Shown here in pieces: positions 17,948 to 27,241 of a DNA stretch of 64,000 bases. The position numbers and the translations under genes are program-made. A model generated the notes under the pieces. That model was given only the letters and a program-made list of their open reading frames with translations, did no database searches and was not told the origin of the DNA. How positions within the stretch are numbered: the first letter of the stretch is position 1; every line of letters begins with the position of its first letter. The stretch comes from Burkholderiales bacterium (lineage in GTDB: Bacteria > Pseudomonadota > Gammaproteobacteria > Burkholderiales > Nitrosomonadaceae). The stretch covers positions 992,001-1,056,000 of the forward strand of contig JACKLR010000001.1 in NCBI GenBank assembly GCA_024235795.1, given 5' to 3'.

Positions 17948-20318
17948 CGCTGTTGGATACGCCGCTACTGTTTTTTGAAACAGTCTGACGTATTTTTTCC
18001 AGTTCAAGTAACCGGGATTCCACTTTGGCATTAACCTGTTCAGCAGAGTTGTCCGTCAACACTTCCATCGCTTCATCGACTGTACTGTATGCGTAGATTG
18101 CGAACTGCTTCTGTTTGCAGGCCTCGATGACATCATCACGCAACATCAAGTGCTTAATATTACTGGACGGCATCAAAACGCCTTGATTCCCGGTCAATTC
18201 TCTAAACTTACAGATATCGAAAAACCCTTCAATTTTCTCGTTCACACCGCCAATGGCCTGCGCTTCCCCACGCTGGTTAACAGAACCTGTCATCGCCAGA
18301 TTCTGCCGAATGGGCAAACCCGACAACGCGGAAAGCAGGCTGCACAGTTCCGCCATCGAAGCACTGTCGCCTTCGATTTTGCCATAGGACTGTTCAAACA
18401 CCAGACTGGCAGAAAGTGACAAAGGATAATTCTTGGCATAACGTTCGGCTAGAAACGATGAAAGAATAAAAACCCCTTTAGAGTGAATTGCGCCGCCAAG
18501 CTTTGTTTCACGTTCGATATCGATTACTTTCCCGCTTCCGAGACGCGTAGTCGCAGTAATCCGTGATGGTACAGCAAAGCTGACGTCACCCAGTTGCATG
18601 ACGGCCAATCCATTTATTTGGCCTACCTTGGCACCATCGGTATCAATCATCAATATCCCGCGATTAATTGCTTCTTGCAACAGTTCCCGTATGCGATCGC
18701 CCCGATAGATCTGGGCATCAATCGCACGTTGTACATCCTCGCGCTTGACGACAGATTGATTTGATTCGCCTGCATAATAATCCGCTTCACGCATTAGATC
18801 GGAAATATCCATGACATTGATCGACAGCTTCTCCGCATCACCAGCCAGCCGTGCACCATGCTCAATAATACGCGCCACAGCGGAACGCTCGAATGACCGC
18901 AGCTTGTTGCGCCGCAACAAACCGGCAATCATTTGTGCGTACACATGCTGGTTCTCAGTTGTGCGATGCATCCTGTCGTCAAAATCGGCCGCGATCTTGA
19001 ATAACTGTTTAAATTCGGGGTCATATGCATGCAGCAAATAGTAAAGCATGCGATCGCCAATCAGAACAACTTTGATACTTAACGGGATAGGCTCCGGTTC
19101 AAGACTGACTGTACTGACAATACTATAAATCTGACCAAGCGATTGAATTTTAATCTGATGCGAAAAAAGCGCCCGCTTAAGCCCTTCCCAGGCATAAGGC
19201 TGCATCAATAATTTAAGCGCATCAATGACCAGATACCCACCATTGGCCTGATGCAAGGCACCCGCTTTAATCAGCGTAAAATCGGTCTGCAGGGCACCCA
19301 TGTGCACAGTGTGCTCAACAGCGCCGATCAGATTCGCATAGTTGGGAAGATCAAGAAACACAACCGGCACACCGCCATCATGCTGCGTATGATCTACGAT
19401 GATATTCACTTCATAGCGGCGGAATGCCGGCATTTTCATGAGCGACACATGCATGTGGTCCGATGGCTCTTCTTCACGACGAAAATTCTGCAGGTTATTA
19501 ATGACATCCTGCTGTACCGCTTCAAGATATGCCTGAATGACATCGTGGTATTGATATTTGTTTTTCAATTCATCGATCAAATGCCCGGAAGCAAACATGA
19601 CAATCTCGCGATTAAGCTCCTTTATCTTGTTCCGCGCTTCCCGCTGCCATTGCGGCTGCATGCGTAAAATACCGGTCAGTTTCTCTTCAAGTACAATGAT
19701 TGTTTCCTCAATTTGCCGTTGCTCTTTTTCAGGTAACGCATCAAATTCCTTGGGCTTAATCACTTCATTGTTTTTCACCGGCGCAAACGCAAAACCATGC
19801 GGTGTGCGCAACAACCGCATATTGCTTGCTTCAGCTTCATCGTTGAGCGTGCCGAAAGCGGATTCAATCGTCTTCTTAAGGTCATCATCAATTTCCTGCA
19901 GTCTCAGGTGGTATTCATCGGTTTCGAACGCGCTTGGAATGGCGCTGCATAAATCTTCGACCAGTTGATGCATGTCATCGCGAAAAATGGAAGCATGTTC
20001 ACTGGTCAGGCTGATTGCAATCGGTTCTGACGGTTTATCAAAATTATTCACATAAACCCAGTCAGGCGGTGTTTCCCGAGATCTGGACAACGTCTCCAGA
20101 TATTCCCGCACAACAGTATGTTTACCCAGGCCGGTGGGTCCAAGCGCAAACAGATTATATCCCTCATGCTGAATATTCACGCCAAGATGCAGCGCCTTAA
20201 GGGCGCGGTCCTGGCCGATGATCTCCTTTGAATCCTCTAACTGGTCAGTCGTTTTGAAATCGAATTGGTCGATATCGCAAGCTGAATAGAGTTGACTTGT
20301 AGCGAGTGGTTTAATCAT
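17928..20318 (-). CDS. Lon-like ATP-dependent protease (AAA_32/S16)
   Basis: 796 residues. Walker A GPTGLGKHT lies at 60-68. A long helical insertion (~150-270) precedes the AAA remainder ('HQANGGYLVIDALKLL'). The C-terminal S16 protease domain has the catalytic dyad Ser652 (GDSAS) and Lys695 (GGVNEKIEG), 43 residues apart as in Lon. It is not canonical Lon because it lacks the LAN domain and has the AAA_32-type ATPase. Expected role: cytoplasmic protein quality control. The universal stress protein gene overlaps its 3' end. Confidence 0.9.
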   Translation of the reverse strand: MIKPLATSQLYSACDIDQFDFKTTDQLEDSKEIIGQDRALKALHLGVNIQHEGYNLFALGPTGLGKHTVVREYLETLSRSRETPPDWVYVNNFDKPSEPIAISLTSEHASIFRDDMHQLVEDLCSAIPSAFETDEYHLRLQEIDDDLKKTIESAFGTLNDEAEASNMRLLRTPHGFAFAPVKNNEVIKPKEFDALPEKEQRQIEETIIVLEEKLTGILRMQPQWQREARNKIKELNREIVMFASGHLIDELKNKYQYHDVIQAYLEAVQQDVINNLQNFRREEEPSDHMHVSLMKMPAFRRYEVNIIVDHTQHDGGVPVVFLDLPNYANLIGAVEHTVHMGALQTDFTLIKAGALHQANGGYLVIDALKLLMQPYAWEGLKRALFSHQIKIQSLGQIYSIVSTVSLEPEPIPLSIKVVLIGDRMLYYLLHAYDPEFKQLFKIAADFDDRMHRTTENQHVYAQMIAGLLRRNKLRSFERSAVARIIEHGARLAGDAEKLSINVMDISDLMREADYYAGESNQSVVKREDVQRAIDAQIYRGDRIRELLQEAINRGILMIDTDGAKVGQINGLAVMQLGDVSFAVPSRITATTRLGSGKVIDIERETKLGGAIHSKGVFILSSFLAERYAKNYPLSLSASLVFEQSYGKIEGDSASMAELCSLLSALSGLPIRQNLAMTGSVNQRGEAQAIGGVNEKIEGFFDICKFRELTGNQGVLMPSSNIKHLMLRDDVIEACKQKQFAIYAYSTVDEAMEVLTDNSAEQVNAKVESRLLELEKIRQTVSKNSSGVSNSDEKNSD

Positions 20319-20590
20319 ATACTGGATAATTCCATTTTTGTTCTTATCGGTCTCAAGTATAACGAAGTGTAATGAGGTGGGTTCTTTTTTGTTTCAATTA
20401 CAACTATTCTACCGAATCATGCTACCACTTCAATATCCATCTATGAAACAATCAATATCGATTATCTGAATATCAGGAATACTATACCCAGTACCCAGTC
20501 CGAATGGCGTTGCACTGGCCTTATTACAAATGTGCAAAAATAGATATATTATCAAGCATCAGTTAAATTTTTATTAAAGTGGGTAAATAC

Positions 20591-20983
20591 ATGAAAATTG
20601 AAGGCATGAATCATTTTACTGTTTTAAGCAGTGATCTGGAAAAAACCAAAACTTTTTATATTCATATTCTTGGACTCCACGAAGGCTACCGCCCGCCCAT
20701 GGAATCCACCGGTGCATGGCTTTATGCGGACAACCAAAACCATTCCATCCTGCATATCATGGCTGAGAGGCCAATGCCGGAAAGCGCGCCGGGTGTTATT
20801 GACCATATGGCGTTTTCCGCCACCAACTTGCAATCGACAATCGACACACTCAAACAACAGGGCATTCAATACAAGTTGAACCGTATGAAAGAACTTGGCG
20901 TCTGGCAGCTATTTTTTCATGATCCTGATGGCGCCAAAATTGAACTGGATTTTCCCGCAGATGAACCTGCACCTGCGGAATAA
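20591..20983 (+). CDS. VOC-family (glyoxalase/bleomycin-resistance) protein
   Basis: About 130 residues with one vicinal-oxygen-chelate fold: 'MNHFTVLSSDLEKTKTFYIHIL', 'IDHMAFSATNLQSTI', 'WQLFFHDPDGAKIELDF'. His and Glu positions at the first and last strands fit the metal site. A GTG at 20579 is in frame, but ATG 20591 with AAAGTGGG upstream fits the family start. Substrate unknown. Confidence 0.85.
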   Translation: MKIEGMNHFTVLSSDLEKTKTFYIHILGLHEGYRPPMESTGAWLYADNQNHSILHIMAERPMPESAPGVIDHMAFSATNLQSTIDTLKQQGIQYKLNRMKELGVWQLFFHDPDGAKIELDFPADEPAPAE

Positions 20984-21000
20984 ATAGAACTTCCTGTAAC

Positions 21001-21786
21001 TTATTTCGCGCAGCTTGGTTTTTTCCCGGCAGCGTGCGCCTGTTGCATCAGGCTTAACGCCTTGGGCATTAATGCTTGTAAATCCTCAATGCGTGTCGCA
21101 TGCGATGGATGCGTGGACAAAAATTCTACCGGTTGCGCACCCTGACTGGCCTGAGCCATTTTTTGCCATAAAGCTATGCTTTCCCTTGGATTAAACCCAG
21201 CTTTGGCCATCAATTCAACGCCGATGTTATCCGCCTCGCTTTCATGCAAACGGCTAAACGGCATGATGATGCCGTATTCCGCGCCGACACCGAGCAGGCT
21301 AACCGCTGTTTGTCCGAGCGCTGTTTGAGGCGCGGCAACTGCTGCGATTAACGACACACCCATCTGTGCGCCTAACTTTTGCGACATACGTTCATTGCTG
21401 TGTTTTGCCAGTACATGCCCCACTTCATGGCCAATAACGGATGCCAGTTGGTCCTGATTATCGACCAAATCTACTAGTCCTGTATGAACACCAATCTTAT
21501 TACCCGGCAAGGCGAACGCATTCAGTGTCTCATCTTCAAAAACAACCACTTCCCAATCGCCACCAACTTCACGGGTTATGGCATTGGCGATACACTGCAC
21601 AAACTGATTTTCCTGTGCCTTCCGGCTGATCGGTTTTTCAGACTTCAAATTATCAAAAGCCTGCAATCCCATCGCATCAACCTCATTGTCTGGCATAAAA
21701 ATGAGCTGACTTCTGCCAGTTGGAGATGTCGCGCAAGCGCTTATCATCATGAGTATGAACAAAATGATGATTATTCGGATATTCAT
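21001..21786 (-). CDS. M48-family metallopeptidase, lipoprotein
   Basis: About 261 residues. A hydrophobic N-terminus ends in a lipobox (ISAC), so it is probably lipid-anchored in the envelope. Zinc motif HEVGH is present and the third ligand is the Glu of 'HESEADNIGVEL'. It resembles BepA/LoiP-type quality-control proteases, lacking the TPR tail of BepA. The TTG at 21795 directly abuts AGGAG, so the ATG at 21786, nine bases after it, is the start. Confidence 0.88.
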   Translation of the reverse strand: MNIRIIIILFILMMISACATSPTGRSQLIFMPDNEVDAMGLQAFDNLKSEKPISRKAQENQFVQCIANAITREVGGDWEVVVFEDETLNAFALPGNKIGVHTGLVDLVDNQDQLASVIGHEVGHVLAKHSNERMSQKLGAQMGVSLIAAVAAPQTALGQTAVSLLGVGAEYGIIMPFSRLHESEADNIGVELMAKAGFNPRESIALWQKMAQASQGAQPVEFLSTHPSHATRIEDLQALMPKALSLMQQAHAAGKKPSCAK

Positions 21787-21891
21787 GGGTAACAACTCCT
21801 TTCAATTATCTCTATTGTTCTATTTTATACCGAACGGGACTGATTGCTTCAGTTATTCTTCGTCGCACTCGATACAGGCAAACCGGTAACA

Positions 21892-22512
21892 TTATTCCCC
21901 CAAAATTGCAATAACTTCTTCGTCACTGACTTGCTGGAATACCTGATAAAACTGTCCAACCGCATAAAAAAAAGCGGGTGATTCAAGACACACGGTTTCA
22001 TCAGCATACGTTGATACTTTCTGCAACGTCTCAGGTGGCGCAACGGGTACAGCACAGATTAACTTGTTTGGATTTCTGGCGCGCAAGGCATGCAAGGCCG
22101 CTATCATCGTCGAACCCGTCGCCAGGCCATCATCCACCACAATGACAATACGCCCTTCCGGGTTTAATGGCGGCCGGACAGGTGTGTACAATTCACGCCG
22201 TGCACGCATGATTTCAAGCTGTCTTTTCTTTTCCAGTTCGACATATTGCGGATCGTGCACAATCTGCTCCGCTTCTGGCGTCAGATAAGTCCATCCCGTT
22301 TCATCAACTGCTCCAATAGCTAGTTCTGGATTACCGGGCGCGCCTAGCTTGCGGACAAGCACAATATCCATATCGCCCTGCAACGCCTCGGAAATGATCT
22401 TTGCCATGGGCACCGCGCCACGCGGTATCGCCAGTATCAGCGGATTCTGTCCCTGATACGGCGCCAACCGTTTTGCCAGTTCTACGGCCGCATCGTCACG
22501 ATCATGAAACAT
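21892..22512 (-). CDS. Phosphoribosyltransferase family protein
   Basis: 206 residues. The PRPP-binding loop 'RIVIVVDDGLATGSTMIAAL' (~121-140) is intact. 'ILAIPRGAVPMA' and 'VLVRKLGAPGNPELAIGAVDE' match the stand-alone erythromycin-esterase-associated PRTase-like group. The base it uses is unknown. It is divergent from the hemerythrin-like gene. Confidence 0.82.
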   Translation of the reverse strand: MFHDRDDAAVELAKRLAPYQGQNPLILAIPRGAVPMAKIISEALQGDMDIVLVRKLGAPGNPELAIGAVDETGWTYLTPEAEQIVHDPQYVELEKKRQLEIMRARRELYTPVRPPLNPEGRIVIVVDDGLATGSTMIAALHALRARNPNKLICAVPVAPPETLQKVSTYADETVCLESPAFFYAVGQFYQVFQQVSDEEVIAILGE

Positions 22513-22622
22513 GGTTGGCCTCCATCTATTTTATTGAATTCGAATCCGCACGAAGTACTATAAATACGCGCAAAAGGATAAAATAGCAGAAAACAATTTG
22601 TTTGTATCGTTTGGAGTATCTT

Positions 22623-23069
22623 TTGAAAAGAAATCCCGCACTGAAAGCGTTATCCATCGACCATCATCACGGCCTGGTATTGGCGCACAAAGCCAAAAAG
22701 GCAGCAGCGCAGGAATTAAGCGGCAATGAACTGCAGGCCGTCTGGGCGCAATTGCAGGAACACGCAGACGCGGTACTGGCTGCTCATTTTGAAATCGAAG
22801 AATCGTATCTTGCCCCCGCACTGAGCGCGTGCGGCGATACTCACCTCGATCAATTGGTCGACAGGCTTTATAAAGAGCATGCATCGCTGCGCTCCTTGTT
22901 ATCCCCGAATGGCAATCGCAGCACAGCCAATCTACAGACCCTTGGTGAACTGCTGGAACAGCACATTCGCTTTGAGGAGCGCGAATTATTCGAAGCAGCC
23001 CAGACAGCGCTCGATGAAGACACGCTACAAGCCATTGCCACCGCGTGCGATGCACGGCACAATGGATAG
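22623..23069 (+). CDS. Hemerythrin HHE-domain protein
   Basis: About 148 residues. The four-helix His/Glu pattern is visible: 'IDHHHGLVLAHKAK', 'AHFEIEESYLAP', 'LYKEHASL', 'EQHIRFEERELFE', giving a di-iron site for oxygen, NO or iron sensing. A TTG start at 22623, six bases after GGAG (22613-22616), is preferred to the open frame from 22602. Its stop codon lies at the first bases of direct repeat 1. Confidence 0.82.
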   Translation: MKRNPALKALSIDHHHGLVLAHKAKKAAAQELSGNELQAVWAQLQEHADAVLAAHFEIEESYLAPALSACGDTHLDQLVDRLYKEHASLRSLLSPNGNRSTANLQTLGELLEQHIRFEERELFEAAQTALDEDTLQAIATACDARHNG

Positions 23070-23153
23070 CACATCGATAGTCTTTCACGATTTAATTGCT
23101 TGCTTCCTGATAGAAGACATTCAGTGAGTCAAGGATAAGTGCCGGAGTCGACC
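23068..23153. repeat. Direct repeat 1 flanking the ATPase islet
   Basis: An ~85-bp sequence starting AGCACATCGATAGTCTTTCA and ending GCCGGAGTCGACCC recurs in the same orientation at 26060-26141 with a few substitutions and small gaps. It starts at the stop codon of the hemerythrin gene. Confidence 0.9.
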
Positions 23154-23238
23154 CGAAACGGAAGTTGCCTGCGATTAATATTGGCAATCCTAGCAACTAC
23201 GAAACACAATAACTTCGATAGATACTCATGGAGTAAGT

Positions 23239-25349
23239 ATGACTTCGATAAGGATAGAGATTCAGTGCTGCAACAACCTTGATTCGGCTGATATTTCACT
23301 TGTTCTGCAGAAACTGAATATAAAGTTCGCACCTAATGGGACTGGCAAAAGTACGATTGCAAAAGCGGTACTGCTTGGTGCGAAGGAGAATCAAAATCTT
23401 CTGAACGAACTTATGCCGTTCAAACTCCGAAAAGAAAATCCTGAAAAGAAAAAGCCCGAAGTCAATGGTGCGGAAGCGTTAAAAAATATCATGTGCTTCA
23501 ACGAGGAATACGTTAGTCAGTTTGTTTTCAAGCAGAACGAACTACTCAGCAATAGCTTCGACATTTTTATCAGAACTGACGCCTACAAACAGAGAGAACA
23601 AGAAATAGAAGCCCTAGTTAGTGCGATAAAACAACTGTTTTCTGGAAATAAAGAGCTGGAAGCCTTGATCAATACGCTAAAGGAAATGGGAAACGCCTTC
23701 AAGCTGAGTAAAACTGGCTTAGACAAAAAATCCACTGGTATGAGGGGGTTATCTTCTGGTAATAAAATCATGCATGTACCTGATGGATTGGAATCCTATT
23801 CACCATTTATTCAGAGTAAAAACAGTGTAGGTTGGATTGACTGGCAAACTAAGGGCTGCGAATTTGTGGAATTGTCAGATAATTGCCCTTTCTGCTCATC
23901 GAATGCATTAGACAAGAAAGAACAGATAAAAAAAGTCGGACAGGAATATGACAAAAACACTATCAAGAACTTAATTGCCATCATTGACGTAATCGGAAAA
24001 CTGGGTGATTATTTTTCTGATGAGGCAAAAGAAAGGCTGACAAAAATAACAACCTTGAAGGAAGGCCTTAAAAAGGAGCATGAAGAAGCCCTTGCCACTG
24101 TAAAAAAACAAATCGATAACTTTACCGAAAATTTGGAAAAACTCAGAACGCTTTCCGCATTTCAATTTAAAGATGGCGATAAAGTGACAGAAAAACTGCC
24201 AGAGTATAAATTGGATTTGCAGTTTTTTTCCGAGCTTAAGTCAAGAAAAATGCAGGAAGCTATCGAGCCTATAAACGCTTCTATCGACAAAGTGATTGTA
24301 CAGGCTGGTCAGCTTCAAGGCAAAATCAATCAACAGCGCGGCGAGATGAAAAAGACCATCGAGCGGCACCAGAAAGACATTAATGAATTTCTCTCCTATG
24401 CGGGGTACTGCTACGCGGTTGAAGTTGTCGGTGAAGGCGAACAGTCCCAACTAAAATTACGACACATTGACCTAGACGAGCACCTTAGCGGCGGCAATCA
24501 GCACCTCAGCTTTGGGGAAAGAAACGCATTTTCAATCGTTCTTTTCATGTATGAATGTCTTGCAAAAAGGCCGGACTTGATCATTCTTGACGATCCCATT
24601 TCTTCGTTTGATAAAAACAAAAAGTACGCCATTCTCGAAATGCTCTTCCGTAGGGACGCAGATTTGTGCCTAAAAGGTAAAACCGTTCTAATGCTGACTC
24701 ATGATGTAGAACCTATCATCGACACAGTCAAATCTCTTTCCGATAAATTCAGAAATCAGACATCGGCGTCTTTTCTAAAGTTGGCGACCGGTAGAATTAG
24801 CGAATGCGATATAGGCAAGGATGATATACAGACCTTTTCTCAAATCTGTAGGAATGCGCTCACATCTGATAAGGATGATGTCATCAAGCTGATCTATCTA
24901 AGACGCCATTTCGAGATTTCAGACAACAAGGGTGATGCTTATCAGGTTCTCTCCAATATTCTGCACAAGAGAGAACATGCTATAGATACAAGGAGGGCTA
25001 AAGGTTTTGATGATAAATACCCTGAAATGGAAAGTGCGAGCTTCAACGCTGGATGTGGTGAGGTTTTAAATCATATGTCAGGATTGCATATGACAATTTA
25101 TTAAAGCGGATCGTTGATCCTGAGGACATGAAAACCTTATATGGCACTTGCTCGAATGGTTATGAAAAACTACAGGTTTTTCGACTATTGGGGCTAGATT
25201 CTGGAAATTCTGTAATCCAGAAATTCATCAATGAAACATACCACATAGAAAATGAATTCATTTGTCAGCTTGATCCTGCCAAATTTGACACCATCCCTGA
25301 ATACGTTATTTTGGAGTGTGACAAAATTCTTCAAGAGGCTGGAAACTAG
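23239..25349 (+). pseudogene. AAA_13-type zinc-hook ATPase (PrrC/RloC-like), 3' frameshift
   Basis: The first 608 codons are intact. Walker A APNGTGKST lies at 31-39, long coiled coils flank a zinc-hook CPFC at 216-219, the ABC signature LSFGE is at 423-427 and Walker B LIILDDPISSFD at ~447-458. Near 25062 the frame shifts by -1: the zero frame stops at 25104, while the -1 frame continues GFKSYVRIAYDNLL...VILECDKIL to 25349, giving ~704 residues, the RloC size class. RloC and PrrC are anticodon nucleases that respond to phage; I cannot place the nuclease triad here. RBS GGAG precedes ATG 23239. The frameshift may be real or an assembly error. Confidence 0.78.
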
Positions 25350-25382
25350 GTTGAGTAAAGCAATCAGTGGGCTTTAGCTAGT

Positions 25383-25410
25383 AGCCCGGATGGAGCTCGC
25401 GAAATCCGGG
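25383..25410 (+). repeat. REP palindrome, forward copy
   Basis: AGCCCGGATGGAGC...AAATCCGGG is a typical REP unit of the kind moved by RAYT transposases. It lies just beyond the ATPase gene and ~75 bp from the RAYT remnant. Confidence 0.8.
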
Positions 25411-25483
25411 AAAATTGAGCCTATTCCAGGCAAAATCACTCTCCAAACTGATACTGATCAAACGTGTCACGATTCGCACACCC

Positions 25484-25967
25484 TCAATTCAATGGACAAA
25501 CCGTTTTCGCAACAAAACGGTGGAAGCTTGAATAAGGCCAGTCTTTCACCTGCTTAACATGGCTATGTTTAACTGGATTATAGTGGATATAATCAATATG
25601 CCGTGAAAACTCAACATCATCACGTAGCGTATGCTCCCAAAAGCGCCGTTGCCAGAGTACGTACTCGCCCTTGGTGTTTCGATTAATGGGTATTTGCTTT
25701 GCAAGTTGGATGTGTGAAATGGTTTTTAATGGATCGTCAGCGGGAAGAATAATCAGCATCATCTGGTGGCAAGGTCCAGATAGCATGCATATGTTCCGGC
25801 AATAAGACCCAGGCTTCTATCGTAAATGGCCTTGCTTCTCGCGTTTTCCGCACCGCTTCACGTAAAAATTCAAGATGATCGATCAATAAAGTTGATTTTC
25901 GATCACGCAATGTAACGGTAAAAAAATAGCTTCCACCCAAAACACGATTGCGTCGATATTGCACCAT
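25484..25967 (-). pseudogene. REP-associated tyrosine transposase (RAYT), decayed
   Basis: The N-terminal half is in one frame (25967-25737: 'GGSYFFTVTLRDR', HUH motif 'PEHMHAIWTLPPDDADYSSR') and stops where relatives have Trp (TGG to TGA). The C-terminal half is in another frame (from ~25745: 'RFWEHTLRDDVEFSRHIDYIHYNPVKH...DWPYSSFHRFV'), so a frameshift has also occurred. Both halves are conserved, so decay is recent. The two nearest REP units are in opposite orientation on either side. Confidence 0.85.
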
Positions 25968-26017
25968 TCATTTGCCTTATAACCAATGATAATTGGATGT
26001 TCGGCATCTCCACTTAT

Positions 26018-26046
26018 CCCGGATTCCACAAGTTCCATCCGGGCTA
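26018..26046 (-). repeat. REP palindrome, inverted copy
   Basis: CCCGGATTCC...GTTCCATCCGGGCTAC is the REP unit in the opposite orientation to 25383-25410. The pair frames the RAYT remnant. It lies 14 bp before direct repeat 2. Confidence 0.8.
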
Positions 26047-26059
26047 CTTGCTAGCTGGA

Positions 26060-26141
26060 AGCACATCGATAGTCTTTCACGATTTAATTGCTTCCTGATT
26101 GAAGACATTCTGTAAATTAAGGATAAGGCCGGAGTCGACCC
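26060..26141. repeat. Direct repeat 2 flanking the ATPase islet
   Basis: Second copy of the ~85-bp repeat at 23068-23153. Differences include a 4-bp gap (TTGCTTGC versus TTGC), AGTGAGTC versus TGTAAATT and one missing T before GCCGGAGTCGACCC. The two copies bound about 2.9 kb. Confidence 0.9.
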
Positions 26142-26350
26142 TGAAGAGCCTCTCAATCTATACTTTCCAAATGGCAACATACCTACAGAAAGCGGACAGT
26201 CGATTCTAGGAACGAACTCGGTCTATCAACTATAAACAGACTTTGAATTCAGCTAAGGACAATAACTAACATCGTCATGATCTCCAGAACCTGATATCGT
26301 GCTATTTTAGGATGATATATGTAAACTTTATAATTACGTGTTACGTGTCT

Positions 26351-26734
26351 ATGAACATCAGCTCATTGAAAGAACAAGCACAGAAATTAAAGCTTCATAC
26401 ATTGACCGTTTATTATGCTGCACGTGACCCTGATATGCCTGTTCTAGTAAAATTTCTGGCAATTATTGTGGCTGCTTATGCACTTAGTCCTATTGACCTG
26501 ATACCTGATTTTATTCCAGTCATTGGGTATCTTGACGATTTAATTATTATTCCACTTGGCTTGGCTCTTGTTATCCATTTTTCTCCGCCTCAAGTTATAG
26601 CGTCTGCTCAGCTAAAAGCAGGTCAAGTTGTTGATAAGCCAGTGAGTTATACTGCTGCTGTATTTTTTGTAATTATTTGGCTAATTGTCTTAGGTTTTTT
26701 CATGGGATGGTTTTTCCGTGCGTACAACACTTAA
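26351..26734 (+). CDS. DUF1232 (YkvA-like) membrane protein
   Basis: About 127 residues. The DUF1232 core 'LVKFLAIIVAAYALSPIDLIPDFIPVIGYLDDLIIIPLGL' is clear, followed by a C-terminal transmembrane helix. The frame is open from 26312, but MNISSLKEQ at 26351 is the natural start. Function unknown for the family. Confidence 0.85.
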   Translation: MNISSLKEQAQKLKLHTLTVYYAARDPDMPVLVKFLAIIVAAYALSPIDLIPDFIPVIGYLDDLIIIPLGLALVIHFSPPQVIASAQLKAGQVVDKPVSYTAAVFFVIIWLIVLGFFMGWFFRAYNT

Positions 26735-26739
26735 TCGGG

Positions 26740-26960
26740 TAACCGAGGATCTCTAATTCTCAGCTCCCACAACACCCTGCATGCGGCTCTGCACAGGGAG
26801 TTTTACTTAGAATGGTGAAGCCTGATCCATCCATCGCGTAACGCATAAAGCCCCTGATATTTTAGATAAGCATTGGATAATGCCTGCTGTATTCCTGGGA
26901 TTCTCGAACTACGCCATGGGCCTTTATTGGTAATACCACACGCAACCGCCGATTGAACTC
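26740..26960 (-). pseudogene. Group II intron scar: RT/maturase C-terminus plus 3' intron RNA
   Basis: On the minus strand, ~26960-26803 encodes 'RVQSAVACGITNKGPWRSS', then RIPGIQQALSNAYLKYQG and LYALRDGWIRLHHSK-stop, the typical C-terminal end of group II intron reverse transcriptase/maturases. The downstream bases to ~26740 (GCCGCATGCAGGGTGTTGTGGGAG...) resemble the intron segment after the ORF. The catalytic RT domain is missing. Confidence 0.7.
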
Positions 26961-27241
26961 GACACAAAGTTGGTAGCAATTGACAATATCAAAGTAATTC
27001 GCTCCAGTCGACAAATTATGACGGCGTTGTCACTGTTTAGAATAAATATTTCACCATTTCACCGTCTAGTTTGGGCACTTGGCTGTCGCGGAATGACCGC
27101 TTTTCAAGGTTGACCAGCCTTTAACTGGAAACTGGTGACTGACTGTTGATGGCCGATTGCCGCCAAAATCCGACTCAATCCGACCGTCAGCTTTCATTGC
27201 CGTTTGACACTATCCGTCAGATCGGAATGAAATAATACAAT
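26961..27241. other. Intergenic, no gene seen
   Basis: About 280 bp with no frame that looks coding. It lies between the intron scar and the end of the methyltransferase gene and probably holds further decayed repeat DNA. Confidence 0.4.
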
